A DNA stretch of 64,000 bases. It comes from Rhipicephalus microplus. Its lineage: Eukaryota; Arthropoda; Arachnida; Ixodida; Ixodidae. The position numbers and the translations under genes are program-made. This document shows, in pieces, positions 1-10,268 of the stretch. Each line of letters opens with the position of its first letter. Position 1 is the first letter of the stretch. The stretch is taken from positions 538,501-602,500 of the forward strand of contig NW_027464588.1 of the NCBI RefSeq assembly GCF_043290135.1, read 5' to 3'. Under the pieces are notes generated by a model. It saw nothing but the letters and a program-made list of their open reading frames with translations. It had not been told where the DNA came from and did not search any database.

Positions 1-1909
1 GGAAACTGATGAAAACAGGCATTTCAGAGAAGCAAGGAGCTATTGGCCTCTGCTGCTGTATTGGCCCACTTTGACCCAGGAAAGACAACTGTGCTTTTCA
101 CTGATGCATCTCCCTTCGGGATTGGAGCAGTACTGGCGCAACGAGAGTCATCTGGAGAAGAGCGCCCCATTGGTTTTGCCTCCCGCAGCCTGGCAACCGC
201 GGAGAAAAACTACAGCCAATTAGATAAGGAGGCATTGAGCCTTGTATTTGGCGTTACAAAGTTCAGGCAGTACTTGTGGGGCCGGCAATTCGAAGCCGTC
301 ACAGATCACAAACCGCTGCTCGGCCTGCTCGCAGCAGACAAACCAGTTCCCGAATGCTGTTCTCCGAGAGTGATAAGGTGGGCCTTGCTGTTGTCGTGGC
401 ACAGTTACGACCTGAAGTATAGGCCAGGTTCACAAATTGCACATGCCGATGGGTTAAGCCGGCTATTTCTGCCAACTGCCGAATTTGTTGTTGACTGCCC
501 TGCCGAAGCGTTAATGCTGGAAGGAGTATACCCAGGGGTGCTGTCGTCAAATGCTATTGCGGCAGCCACCTCCAGAGACCCGGTGCTGTCACAAGTAAGA
601 GCAGCGTTGTGGTCAGGCTGCCAGATAAACCTAGGGTCAGAGGGAAGACCCTACGAGACGCGCTTTCATGAGATGAGCGTACAAGGGAACTGTCTATTGT
701 GGGGCAACAGAGTCATTGTACCAAAATCCTTGCAAAAGGAAGTCCTCCAGCTGCTGCATGAGAGTCATCCAGGACTGTCCAAAATGAAGGCAGTTGCGCG
801 TAGCCATGTGTGGTGGCCTGCCTGGATAACGATATAGCGATAACCATTCAAAGGTGCCGTATTTGCCAGGAGCATCAAAGAATGTCACGACCAGTGCCTG
901 TCATGCCCTGGCCGTTCCCCGAGAAACCGTGGTCACGGCTGCATGTGGACTATGCCGGTCCTTACAGGAACACCTATTGTTTTATCGCAGTCCATGCGTT
1001 TTCGAAGTGGATTAAAGTGTTCCCGGTCTCTACACCCTCGGCTGAAGCAACTATTTCCTGCATGCGCATTATGTTCGCAAACCAAGGCCTTCCAGATGTG
1101 GTCGCATCGTATATTGGGCCAGCATTTACCAGTGAAATTTACTCCACATTCCTCAAGAAAAACGGGGTGAGGCGAATGCTGGTGCCGCGTATCATCCAGC
1201 GTCAAACGGTGCTGCAGAGCGGGCCGTGCAGACTGTCAAAAACAAGTTGCGGAAGGCTGGCCCTGGAGATTATCGCACTAAAATTGCCCGCATGCTCCTG
1301 ACATACAGGTCAACGCCTCACGAGGTCACGGGTTGCTGTCCGTCGGAGCTGTTGTTGGGGCGGAAGCTGAGGACTGCGTTGGACCTGCTACACCCAGACC
1401 TCAGGACCAAGGTGCTACAGGAGCAACTTAAGCAGAAAATCAGATGCGACCAAGGAACAAGACCCAGGGTTTTGGGCCACCCGGGTGACCAGGTGTTCGC
1501 AAGGAACTTCCGTCCAGGACCTGCGTGGCTCCCTGCAGTCGTCACCGAACAACGCACTTCGTCCATGGATGTTCTATTGGAAGATGGACGACGGTTAACT
1601 CGACATCTAGATCACATCCGCCAAGCCCCTGAGGAACTGATTGCAGACAACCAAAAGTCAGGCAGCCCAGTATCTACCGGTCTTGCTCCGAGCTTGGACG
1701 TGGGTCAGACGCAGCTAACTGGTCTTGCTCCAGGCTTGGACATAGGTCAGAGGCAGCTATCTCCGGATCGTCTTCACGACACAGAGTCTAGGCAAGATCC
1801 CAGGGAAGACGTGGCGAGGGAACCGGAACTTGCTGTCACAGCACCCAGTACTCCTGTCCTGCGTCGAAGTACCAGAATTCGACGACCAGTATCGCGCTAC
1901 GCACCTTAA
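1..1909 (+). pseudogene. gypsy pol remnant: RNase H and integrase
   Basis: Residues encoded by about 10-450 form an RNase H domain (LFTDASPFGIGAVLAQ, then TDHKPL and HADGLSRL). Next comes the H-H-C-C zinc-binding part of integrase (HESHPG ... CRICQEHQ) and the core, with its first catalytic Asp in VDYAGPY at about 945. The segment that should hold the second Asp, before GPAFTS (about 1110-1130), reads ASYIGPAFTS, so that Asp is gone. The Glu region (GAAERAVQ) is kept but in another frame. Breaks: an in-frame TGA at 7-9, a frameshift near 820-827 and another near 1190-1205. The last frame (1226-1909) has a GPY/F-like segment (RPGPAWLPAVV) and ends at TAA. No active integrase can be made. Confidence 0.87.
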
Positions 1910-1933
1910 ACAAGGGTTTGCAACCATTAATAA

Positions 1934-1945
1934 AGAGGGGAGGGA
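1934..1945 (+). other. polypurine tract of the gypsy element
   Basis: The purine run AGAGGGGAGGGA directly precedes the TGTGATAAG that I take as the LTR start. This is where plus-strand DNA priming takes place in LTR elements. Confidence 0.65.
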
Positions 1946-2106
1946 TGTGATAAGATTAGTTTGCCGTTCCGGCGCCCGGGGGCGTCGATGTTGCAAGGAA
2001 ATAAATACGTCGCACATGACCAGCCAGTCAGTGTGGAACCCGCCAACGTGTGTGTGTGTGATTCGGTCCAGCGACCGGCATGGCCCAGGACTATCCGGTT
2101 ATTACA
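1946..2106 (+). repeat. 3' LTR of the gypsy element (about 161 bp)
   Basis: It starts TGTGATAAG right after the polypurine tract and I end it at TTATTACA, giving the usual TGT...ACA boundaries. A polyadenylation signal AATAAA lies at 2000-2005. The right boundary is inferred from the ACA end only, because the partner LTR is outside the window. Confidence 0.55.
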
Positions 2107-2348
2107 CCTGGCTTTCATGAAGCGAATGTTTTCTGTTTTTTATCGTTTGCCTGCTCGTCCTCACTGAGGGCTCCGACCAACCTCTGATCCTGTGCCTACG
2201 ACGTGTAGGAAGGCCAAAATATGTATCTAAGCTTTGAGATTTTTCCAAGTTCTGCAATACTGTGTGCCATATTGCCCAAAACAAAGTAGTCAGATAGTAA
2301 TCTAGTCTGAAAGCTGTTGTCATCATCTTATTTTCAAACATTACAGAG
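2107..2348 (+). other. non-coding stretch before the first exon
   Basis: No gene or repeat recognised. It probably belongs to the intron upstream of the exon at 2349. It ends in a T/C-rich run and ACATTACAGAG, which supplies the splice acceptor. Confidence 0.5.
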
Positions 2349-2414
2349 TTTCCGAGCACTGCACGAGACAACATACTCAAGTGCCTATCGACGACTGTGG
2401 CAGCAGCGAAGCAG
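2349..2414 (+). CDS. Host gene exon a (22 codons)
   Basis: Bracketed by ACATTACAGAG and the strong donor GTGAGT at 2415. It reads FPSTARDNILKCLSTTVAAA and two further residues in the frame that ends in phase 0. The Cys is residue 12, matching the Cys position of the later long exons. An alternative acceptor two bases upstream (CAG at 2344-2346) would break the phase. This is the weakest of the exon calls because it lies 13 kb from the next exon, and a short partner exon may be missing between them. Confidence 0.5.
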
Positions 2415-4717
2415 GTGAGTCTACGAAAAGAATTGTATCGTAATCGACATAGGAAATATTGCGATAAAGAACGGCCGTATGCAAAATGGTGTCGCTTTCT
2501 CGAAGGACGAAGTCATATATACCACAAAAACAAATTAGAATGTTGTAAAAACTAAGACTAACAGCTAACCTCCTTGCGATCTGATGTGGCTTAACTCCAC
2601 GAAAAGCTGGACACAAAAAAAAATAAGGCTGCTTCATAGAGCAAGAGCATTCTCGTGTAGTCTACACCTTTAGCGCGATGAAGTGGTAAGAGCACAACAC
2701 CTACAAGAGTAGGTTTGCTGCATGAAGCGAACGTCAGCGTGCACGAACACGCCCTTTTGGTCAAAGCCCGCCGCTGATGCTCAAGCAGCGCAGCTCCTGT
2801 TCCCTTTACTACACAACTAGTCGTACTCTGTTCTGAAAACAGCGAAAGATCGCACAAAGGATGCATTATATAGACACAAACAAAAAAACTCAAATAGTTC
2901 ATCCTCCCGCCATACGATTTGGTATACGCTAAAGTAAAACGTGCCCTTACAGAGGTAATTGAATTGGCCGCGACACATGGATAGCGTGCTCGTCATCTGT
3001 TACTGCAGACCGAGAGGTGGGTGGTTGAAGCGTCCGTTCGATGCCATTTGAAGGAACTTTTCTTCTTTGACTTCTGATTGTGTACACTTTTTGATGTCAT
3101 TTCCGTCACGGAGACACATCACTTAATTTGTGGTGTAAGCAGACAAAAACACTTTTGTGTTAAAAATAAAACAACGATTTATTACTGGTGATGTTTAGGT
3201 GTGTTTGTAATGATCGATGGGTGATGAAATGAACCCTTCTTTGTGTTGTTTAACAATTCGAAGATGTGCAGTGGAAGTTGTACGTTATCTTTAATGGTCG
3301 CTCAGTTATATCATTGTAATCGGATGTATTAACGTTTTCTGATATTTTACAACGCCATCGGTTATTTCGTAAAACAACTATGGGGAAGCTTTTATATGTA
3401 GCATGTTCGCTTTTATGAAAAAGTTCAATTTTTACTTGAAATAAGACAAGCGGCTGAATAACTTCGTACTTCTGGATTGATACATCCAGACGAGCATTTG
3501 AAAGGATCACTTGTACAAAACATCAGTTTTCTCTGCCCATTTGAAGCTGGCAAGTCACTCATAACAACGTTTAAAAAGCATTGTGCCCAGATATGCTTAT
3601 ACCAAACAAGGCCCAAAGGTAAATCACAATTACACAGAAACATTGAATAATTACCATTTCATCAGAACTTCCCTGAAACAATAGCAGCTGGGTTGAGTTT
3701 TGAATACAGGACCAAAAGGGTTTTGAATCTCATAGTTGCTAAGAACGCAACTTTGCATTTGTCCCTCAATCACTTATAAGATCACGTTCAAGGTTTACTG
3801 CATTTTATAGGGACGTGTGCCTGAAGAAAAATGCAAGACCAAGCGTGCTTTTATCACTGCCAGAAGTTTGTGAGCACTTGCTTACGAATGTGCCATGAAA
3901 TATAATTCATTTATTGAATTAATAAAGCGAAAGCTTTTGATGTCTCATGCTCGCGGTGGTCCATCCATGCTCTGGAACAGTGGCAGCAGTGGCATCTTCT
4001 CTTCCCACTCTCTCTGCTGTCCCGTGATGGTACAGTGGCGCATAGCAACACTCACACTGTCACAGCTGTGGTCTAGATCTCCCCCTTACACTCTCTCACT
4101 GATCACGAGATTGCTGAGGGTGAATGCTGAACAAAGAAAAAGACATCGCACCGCCTGTCGAATGGCCACAGGCTTACGCCAAAGATACTTTGGAATTTGC
4201 AAAATTTGCAGAGTGTCCCACAAATTTATTTCTTTGTTGTGTTGTGTTCTACAGGTGCTAAAAGCCGAGCTATACGCAAAATCTTAAACAGAAGAGTCTG
4301 TTGAGTCAGTTGGTCTCGCACAGAAGCTACTACATTAAGCGTGAATAGTTTAACGTGGACACAAGAACAAAACACAGTGGTTGAGTACGAGTGCTAAATA
4401 TTGAAGGGACCCTGCGCCACTTTTTAAGGAAGGTCAGGAAGCACTGCCAAGCAGTGATCGGGGCTCCTAAGAACACGTTAGCCAAACGTTGTAGCATGGC
4501 GCACCGCCTATAGCTTACAGCTAGCAATGATCCCAGTCATTTGGCAAGTGATGCCATACGTCAAAGTTACCATGCCTTGAACCCAAACTTCATGGTAGTT
4601 GCTTGATTAGACCTCCGTGAGCCGCAGAGTCACAGAGGCCAAATGGCGGATGCCGCCAAGTGTCCACACGAGCTTTCGGCGTCACACTGAAAGTAAGGCG
4701 AGTGCTGGAAGAAAACA
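2415..4717 (+). other. intron, no feature recognised
   Basis: AT-rich intronic DNA without a convincing reading frame, repeat or RNA gene. A good acceptor (GTTCTACAG, ending 4253) is followed by only ten open codons and then TAA, with no donor. Confidence 0.5.
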
Positions 4718-5680
4718 AAAAATGACAGCATATCCACGGAGTGAATGATGGAGAGTGGAGCGAAGCTGGGTCCGCACACCACTGCCGCACCGCGTCAGCC
4801 TCCCGTTCTCGTACGCCGGGATATTGTCGGCGACGCCACGCTGCTTTACCGCACACTTCTGCCTCGCGCACACGCACATCAGGGTTCCATCTTCGAGCGC
4901 GAGCCGCCGCCGCCACCCTGCGTGCACGCCGCTCTGCAGCCTTGTTCATCCGCCAACCTACTGAAATGCGCGTGCGCCGCCAAAACAGCTTTTAATTTAT
5001 TACACCGTGCCCCCTACAGTACGGCGCCGCCGACGAACACGCGAGCGCTAACGGCTTTGTGTGACGCCATTCCTATTTTCTCTCGCGCTCGCACATCGGT
5101 GCTCCGTCCTCGAGCGCGAGCCGCCGCCGCCTTGCGCGTATCATACTTTTTATCGGCAAACCGTGAATCATCCGCTGGCCGCGTCTGTCTGTCGGCTGTT
5201 GGCCTGTCTGGATGGCCGGACGACATGGATGGCCGGACGCAGGGACGGCCGGACAGACGTGCACATTGACGGATGCACGAATGTACGGATGGACTCACGA
5301 ATAAATGGATGGACGCACTGACGAATGTACGGACAGACGCATAGATGAACGGAGAGAACAGACGCACGAACGGATGGACTCATGGACGAACTCATGGATG
5401 GACGGATGGATGCAGAGATGAACGGACGAGAGGATGAATGGACGCTTGAATGCATGCATGAATGGATGCACGAACAGACGGACGGACAGATGAACACACG
5501 GATGGACGCACGAGAGGATGCACGAGAGGACGCACGGATGAACGGACTCACGGATGAACAATGGACGCATGGATGGATGGGTGGACGCACCAATGGATGG
5601 AAGCAAGAACGAACGCACGGAATGACAGACGCTTCGCCCCACTCATGATCATTCCCTCAATAGATATGCTGTTATTTTTA
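4718..5680. repeat. Two Helentron-like elements in inverted arrangement
   Basis: The left end (from about 4720) carries the family 5' terminus ACAGCATATCCACGGAGTGA followed by GATGG and a GAGCGAAGC motif. The right end (5631-5673) carries the same terminus reversed, with GCTTCGCCCC. The interior has a GC-rich segment (4790-5150), with similar copies around CGAGCGCGAGCCGCC at about 4894 and 5112, then a degenerate GGAC/GGAT tetranucleotide array. I read it as two family members fused head to head, since each outer end is the same terminus. Confidence 0.6.
5205..5625. repeat. degenerate GGAT/GGAC simple-sequence array
   Basis: About 420 bases of imperfect GGAC, GGAT, GAAC and GCAC tetramers. 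Open frames here encode only low-complexity peptides in several frames and are not genes. Confidence 0.8.
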
Positions 5681-6168
5681 TTATTTATCGTAGTACAATT
5701 AACGTCCTCTAGTATCGTACCATTGGCATTTCAGCGTATATGCATTTCATTATATGTACAACTACCGCCCGAAGTAACGCTCAGCTCACGCCTTAAGGAG
5801 CTTCCTCAAAACTAACAGCATATCCACGGAGTGCATGATGATGAGTGGGGCGAAGCATCCGTCAGCCAGTCCGTCCGTGTGTGCGGCTGTCCGTCCGTCC
5901 ACGTGTCCGTGCATTCGTGCGTCCGCCCATCCTTCCGTATTTCCGTATATCAATGCATTCATCCATGCGTCCATCCATGCATCTGTCAATCCATGCGTCA
6001 TCTGTGCGTCCATCCATTCATCTGTTCGTGCATCTGTCTGTCTGTCCGTCCGTGCGTCTCTCCATTCATCCATCGATCCAGTGTACACTCAAAGTACCGC
6101 CATCTCGCATATTTTCATCATATATTCATCATATAGAAGTACCACCATCCAGCGAACATTCCAAGGAC

Positions 6169-6821
6169 TAATGCCTAGTTCACACTCAAACATCCGCTTT
6201 TTACAGCGACCGAAATTCCCCTGCCGCCGAAACGCAGCGTCGTTCGCACTGGACGCGCCCCGCGCCGCCGAATATGCCATCTACTACGGGGCGAACGCGG
6301 GATGGATGCGCTGTCACCCGGTTGTTGTCACGGCTCGCAAACGCTACTACGCTATCCGGTGGTGTATACTTCGATGATTCTCTTATGCAAGAAGCAAGAA
6401 AAGACAGTACTGCTTACATTGCTGGCAAGTGGTTGTCTTGTAATGCACGAAGAGCAGAAAAACCACCGACGCCAGCGGCGTTGGTGGGTTCGTTTTGCTC
6501 TGCAAGACCGCAACAAGCTCGGTCCCTCTTCAACGAAATATGGACGCGAAGTAGGCATAGAGTAGGTTAAACTCCCGTTGGCTTCAACATTCAGTTACGT
6601 GCACTGCGGCATAACAAGTGAGTAGGGCTTGGCCGCCATTTTTCAAAATTCCTTGACTAGCACTCCTATTGGTCTGCGGTGAGCGATTCGGCGGCAGACG
6701 CCGCAAAAATCGGTCCGAGAGCGATCGGCGCGGAGAGGGCCCTTTCGGCGGATCTCACCGCCGCCGAACCGGATTCGGAGCACTTTCGGCGGCCGGAATG
6801 CTCAGTGTGAACGCGGCCTAA
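6169..6821. mobile_element. PIF/Harbinger-type MITE with TAA target duplication
   Basis: A 647-bp insertion (6172-6818) sits between two copies of TAA (6169-6171 and 6819-6821). The paralogous site at 35193-35195 has a single TAA in the same sequence (AAGGACTAAACGAG) and no insert. The ends are imperfect inverted repeats: left GTTCACACTCAAACATCCG, right complement GTTCACACTGAGCATTCCG. The 3-bp TAA duplication and GTTCACACT-type ends fit PIF/Harbinger. No transposase frame is present, so it is non-autonomous. Confidence 0.8.
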
Positions 6822-7073
6822 ACGAGAGGTGGCACGGCCGGACTAGAGGAGCGGCACGCGCATACTTTCTTATGGCTTGCGCTTCGTGTCTAGTTCCCAC
6901 TTTTAGATGCGGAGCATCTAATACTCGAGGGTTGTAGTGCGGCGCCGTCCGCAAGCTTCCTCCTCCTCCTTCCACCATCTGTGCATCCCTTCCTCTTCTA
7001 CACACCGCGCGCGCTTCACTCCTCCACCATCTGTGCACCCTTCCTCCTCTACACACCGCGTGCGCTTCTCCTC

Positions 7074-7362
7074 TTCACGAACATTCGCTAGGTGTATAAT
7101 GTAGCGCGCATGCGCTGTAACGCTTCGAGAACATCGGCAGCTGACGCGTGCGCATGCGCCGTCGCGCTTCGAGAACACCGGCAGCTGACGCGCGCGCATG
7201 CGCCGTTGCGCTTCTCCCCCTTCTCGAACATTCGACAGCTGACGCGCGCATGCACCGTCACCCACCATCTGTGCCGCGCGCGCTTCTCCCCTTCGAGAAC
7301 ATTCTACAATTCTCCTGATTCTCCAGCGGACGCGCATGCGCCGTCGCGCTTCGAGAACATTC
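7074..7362 (+). promoter_or_regulatory. Array of heat-shock elements, copy A
   Basis: Four perfect three-unit heat-shock elements (TTCnnGAAnnTTC) lie at 7074-7086, 7221-7233, 7292-7304 and 7350-7362. Two more sites, at 7124-7136 and 7168-7180, keep the first two units only. The core TTCGAGAACATTC recurs inside tandem ~50-bp units that also carry CAGCTGAC and GCATGCGCCGTCGCGC. The last site ends 31 bp before the TATA box. HSF binding is inferred from the consensus. Confidence 0.8.
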
Positions 7363-7393
7363 AACAGCTGACAGTGCATGCGCCGTCGCGCTG

Positions 7394-7429
7394 TATATAT
7401 ACTCAAGGTCGGCGCTCGCTCGCTCAGTT
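7394..7429 (+). promoter_or_regulatory. TATA box and initiator, copy A
   Basis: TATATATA is at 7394-7401 and the arthropod initiator TCAGTT at 7424-7429. The initiator A (7426) lies 32 bp downstream of the first T of the TATA box, the normal spacing of an RNA polymerase II core promoter. The same elements at the same spacing occur in copy B. Confidence 0.75.
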
Positions 7430-7685
7430 GCCGCTCGTCGGTTGGTTTGTACGGCGCGTCGACGTCCAAGGTCGCGGTGAAATGAATGCCAACGAATCCA
7501 CAAACACAATGATCGACGTCCCTTCGACTAGCGCCGCCCTTTCGCATACGTGTGTACGTGTTCACTCATTTACCACCCCCTCCTACAACCACGTTAACCA
7601 ATTTAGCCATCGACCCAAGTAAGTCGCAATTTAACACCCCATTTCACAACCACGTTAACCAATTTAGCCATCGACCCAAGTAAGT
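7426..7685 (+). other. Candidate transcribed leader with duplicated splice donor
   Basis: Downstream of the predicted start is a 56-nt leader, then ATG at 7482 and a 46-codon frame ending near 7622. Two perfect 5' splice sites (CAA|GTAAGT) occur at 7619-7624 and 7680-7685 in a 61-bp tandem duplication, which copy B also carries. Copy B has a one-base deletion just after the ATG, so the peptide is probably not what is conserved. The piece may be a captured promoter plus first exon. Confidence 0.45.
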
Positions 7686-8045
7686 CGCACTTTAACACCT
7701 CGTTAACCAATTATATGCTCCGCATCCTCCTCAGTGTTCCCCCGAGGGAAGCTGCGGGCAATTTTTTTACCGCCTCTCATACATGGTCCTGCAGCCAAAC
7801 CATCGCTATACCTTGCTAAAAGGGAGGAGCTTATGCCCAGCGAGTTTAACGTGGCAGCCGTTTCTGGTCACATAGTGCTCAAAGTCCGTCTTTGTCATAC
7901 TAGATTTGTTTAGTAATCATCAAATTCAAGTAAAATTTTATTGGAAATTTAGTCACGGATATTCGTCTCTGTAGGTTATTTCAACACAAACAACCATCTT
8001 TTTATATATTATTTTATATATTTTATAATATTTTACATATTGTTA

Positions 8046-10212
8046 CAGCGTCTGTGACGCTGTAGCTGCTCTCAGCCTTGGTAAGTGTGCGACTAGCGAA
8101 TGCCACGACGTATTCCTGATGGCCCCGCCGCGGTGGTCTAGTGGCTTAGGTACTCGGCTGCTGACCCGCAGGTCGCGGGTTCGATTCCCGGCTGCGGCGG
8201 CTGCATTTCCGGTGGAGGCGGAAATGTTGTAGGCCCGTGTACTCAGATTTGGGTGCACGTTAAAGAACCCCAGGTGGTCAAAATTTCCGGAGTCCTCCAC
8301 TACGGCGTCTCTCATAATCAAATGGTGGTTTTGGGACGTTAAACCCCACAAATCAATCAACGTATTCCTGATGTTCCGGTTTACGCTGTGCGAGCACAGA
8401 ACCCAGGCCTACACCACTGGCGTCGGTGTGGATTTCAGTTGGAGCTTCAGGATCAAAATGGCGTAGAAAGGGTGGCGTCGTGAGAAGCCCTCGCAAGGTG
8501 GTGAAAGCCTCGTCGCAGGCAGGGGACCACGATAAGAGGTCTTTACAGCTGCTGAGAAGTTGCGTGAGAGGTGATATAACAGATGCGAAGTTTCGGACGA
8601 ATCGCCGGAAATACGAATACAAGCCGATGAAACTTCGAAGTTCTTTGATGGTGGCAGGTTTAGAAAACGCCGTAACAGCTCGCAATTTCTCGGGATCCGG
8701 CAGGGTGCCTTCCTTGGAAACAACGTGGCCCAAAATGTTCAGTTGACGCATGGCCAATCGACATTTTTTGAGGTTTAATTGCAAACCGGCGTTAGTTAAG
8801 CAAGTAAGGACGTGCTGAAGGTGACGTAAGTGTGTGTCTAAGTTAGGGGCGAAGATCACGATATCATCGAGGTAATACAAGCATATCTTCCATTTTAGTC
8901 CGCGCAGGATGTTGTCCATCATTCGTTCGAACGTTGCAGGTGCATTGCAAAGTCCGAAGGGCATGACGGTGAATTCATATAAGCCGTCTGGCGTGACAAA
9001 AGCGGTTTTGGGGCGATCGGCCTCCGCCATAGGCACCTGCCAGTAGCCTGACCGCAAGTCTAGCGAGGAAAAGAACTCGGCACCCTGCAAACTGTCCAAA
9101 GCATCGTCAATGCGTGGTAGTGGATAGACATGCTTCAGCGTGATCTTGTTCAATCGCCAGAAATCGACACAGAAACGAATAGAAGCGTCTTTCTTATTGA
9201 CGAGAACCACCGGAGACGCCCATGGGCTCTGTGAAGGTCGAATGACGCCTCTGCGAAGCATGTCGTCTACTTGGTCAGTAATGACGCGGCGTTCTGTAGC
9301 GGATACGCGATATGGTCGTTGTCGCAGCGGTGAGTGGGACCCAGTGTTGATGCGGTGTTCTACTGCTAAGACACGGCCGAGAGATGTTTGTTCAACGTCG
9401 AAAGAATGGCGGTAGCTCTCAAGAATGGTGAGGAGTTGTGAACGCTGCGAAGATGTCAAATCTGCAGCGATGAATGGTTGGAATATGTTTGCCGACGTTG
9501 AGTCAGGCGCTGAGACGACAGCCAGTTCACAGACGGGGGTAGAAGGCACCTCATCGGGGACGGATATAATTCTGGAAGAACTGATTGTCTCGACGTGGCC
9601 AAGGCACTCGTGACAAAGTAGGGATAAAGACGACGACTCATGATTATAAATTGGCATTGTGGTTGAGCCTTCTACAAGATCGAGAGCAGCAAAAGGCAGG
9701 GGGAGGGCTCTTCGGGCGACGAATATTGGAGATGGTGTGAAGAAGACCGTGCCGTCGGATATGGCGCTGCATGAAACTAGCACGAACGCAAAAGAGCATG
9801 GAGGGATGTAGGTGTCATCACTAACGACAAGTTTAGCGGCAAACTGGGTGTCGACGGACGCTTGGTCATCCAGTGAGCAAATTTCAACCTCAGCCCTAGC
9901 ACAGTCGATTACGGCGTTATGACGCGACAAAAAGTCCCATCCCAAAATAATATTATGGGAGCATGATGGAAGAACCACGAACTCTATCGTATACAGAACG
10001 TCCTGAATTGTCACGCGGGCTGTACATACTGCGGTTGGTTGAATAGGTTGAGCACTGGCTGTGCGAAGCGATAATCCGGAGAAAGGCGGCGTAACCTTAC
10101 GAATTGAGCGACGAAATCCAGAATCTATAACAGAAACAGCTGCACCGGTATCTACAAGAGCGACAGTAGGGATATTTTCGACGAACACATCAATAACATT
10201 GGTAGGTGACAA
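8046..10212 (-). pseudogene. gypsy pol: protease, reverse transcriptase, partial RNase H
   Basis: From 10212 leftward, an aspartic protease ([12 protein letters not shown]) is followed by reverse transcriptase with [12 protein letters not shown] and the catalytic YYLDDIVIF, and then RNase H starting with [15 protein letters not shown]. The frame is open for about 615 codons until the SINE at 8360. About 22 further RNase H codons are readable beyond it (8121 to about 8046). The rest is missing. Pol is in a different frame from gag, whose stop lies 57 nt upstream of the first ATG here. Confidence 0.88.
8122..8360 (+). mobile_element. Ruka-type tRNA-derived SINE, full length
   Basis: The head folds like a tRNA, with an A-box-like TGGTCTAGTGG (8134-8144) and a B box GGTTCGATTCC (8178-8188). 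The body ends in the family tail AAACCCCACAAATCAATCAA. It is flanked by perfect duplications ACGTATTCCTGATG (8108-8121 and 8360-8373). It splits the RNase H part of the minus-strand gypsy pol: the frame resumes beyond it (VVAFASRTLTKAESSY). Confidence 0.92.
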
Positions 10213-10268
10213 ATGAGGACTCGGGCAAACCGAAACTTGCGCAGTTCTTGTCTCAGGAACTGCGTCGT

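Larger units (their letters stand above)
1..2106 (+). mobile_element. Ty3/gypsy LTR retrotransposon, 3' half
   Basis: The order is RNase H, integrase, a C-terminal module, a purine-rich tract and a short LTR, which is the 3' half of a Ty3/gypsy element. Gag, protease and reverse transcriptase lie upstream of the window. The 5' LTR is not visible, so a target duplication cannot be tested. Frameshifts and lost catalytic residues show the copy is dead. It lies just upstream of the first recognised host exon and is probably inside an intron of that gene. Confidence 0.88.
6904..7767. mobile_element. Heat-shock-element-bearing Helentron-like element, copy A
   Basis: It is bounded on the left by the hairpin AGATGCGGAGCATCT (6905-6919) and on the right by GCTGCGGGCAATTTTTTT. 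An inverted GATGCGGAGCA motif (TGCTCCGCATC) lies about 40 bp inside the right end. Copy B (30142-30810) shares both ends and most of the interior in reverse orientation. The paralogous empty site at about 35245-35260 shows the insertion lies in a T run with no target duplication. The interior carries heat-shock elements, a TATA box, an initiator, a short frame and two splice donors. The promoter reads rightward. Ends with a 3' hairpin, subterminal inverted repeats and insertion at T-T without duplication are the hallmarks of Helentrons; the family assignment is inference. Confidence 0.72.
5812..7890 (+). repeat. Helentron-like element, host of two nested insertions
   Basis: It starts with CAGCATATCCACGGAGTGCA and GATGAGTGGGGCGAAGC, then a GTCC/ATCC array (5860-6075). 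It then follows, segment by segment, the copy at 31598-31925 plus 35155-35420: ATCCAGCGAACATTCCAAGG at 6147 matches 35170, TGCGCTTCGTGTCTA at about 6876 matches 35229, and CCCAGCGAGTTTAACG at about 7834 matches 35354. The match is interrupted by a MITE (6172-6818) and by the heat-shock cassette (6904-7767), which are therefore later insertions. The 3' hairpin end is missing, so the copy is truncated near 7885. Confidence 0.7.

Noticed and set aside
4245..4287. Possible terminal exon after GTTCTACAG
   Set aside because: Only ten codons before TAA, no match to the exon series and no polyadenylation signal seen nearby.
5168..5648. Several long frames on both strands rich in Arg, Pro, Ser, Val, His or Met, Asp, Gly
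   Set aside because: Produced by the degenerate GGAT/GGAC array; present in many frames at once. The same holds for 5831-6377 and 31542-31944.
7482..7622. 46-codon coding sequence in the heat-shock cassette
   Set aside because: Copy B has a one-base deletion right after the ATG, so the peptide is not conserved; more likely a leader.
8122..8195. tRNA gene
   Set aside because: It is the tRNA-like head of a SINE with body, tail and target duplications, and the same head recurs in other copies.
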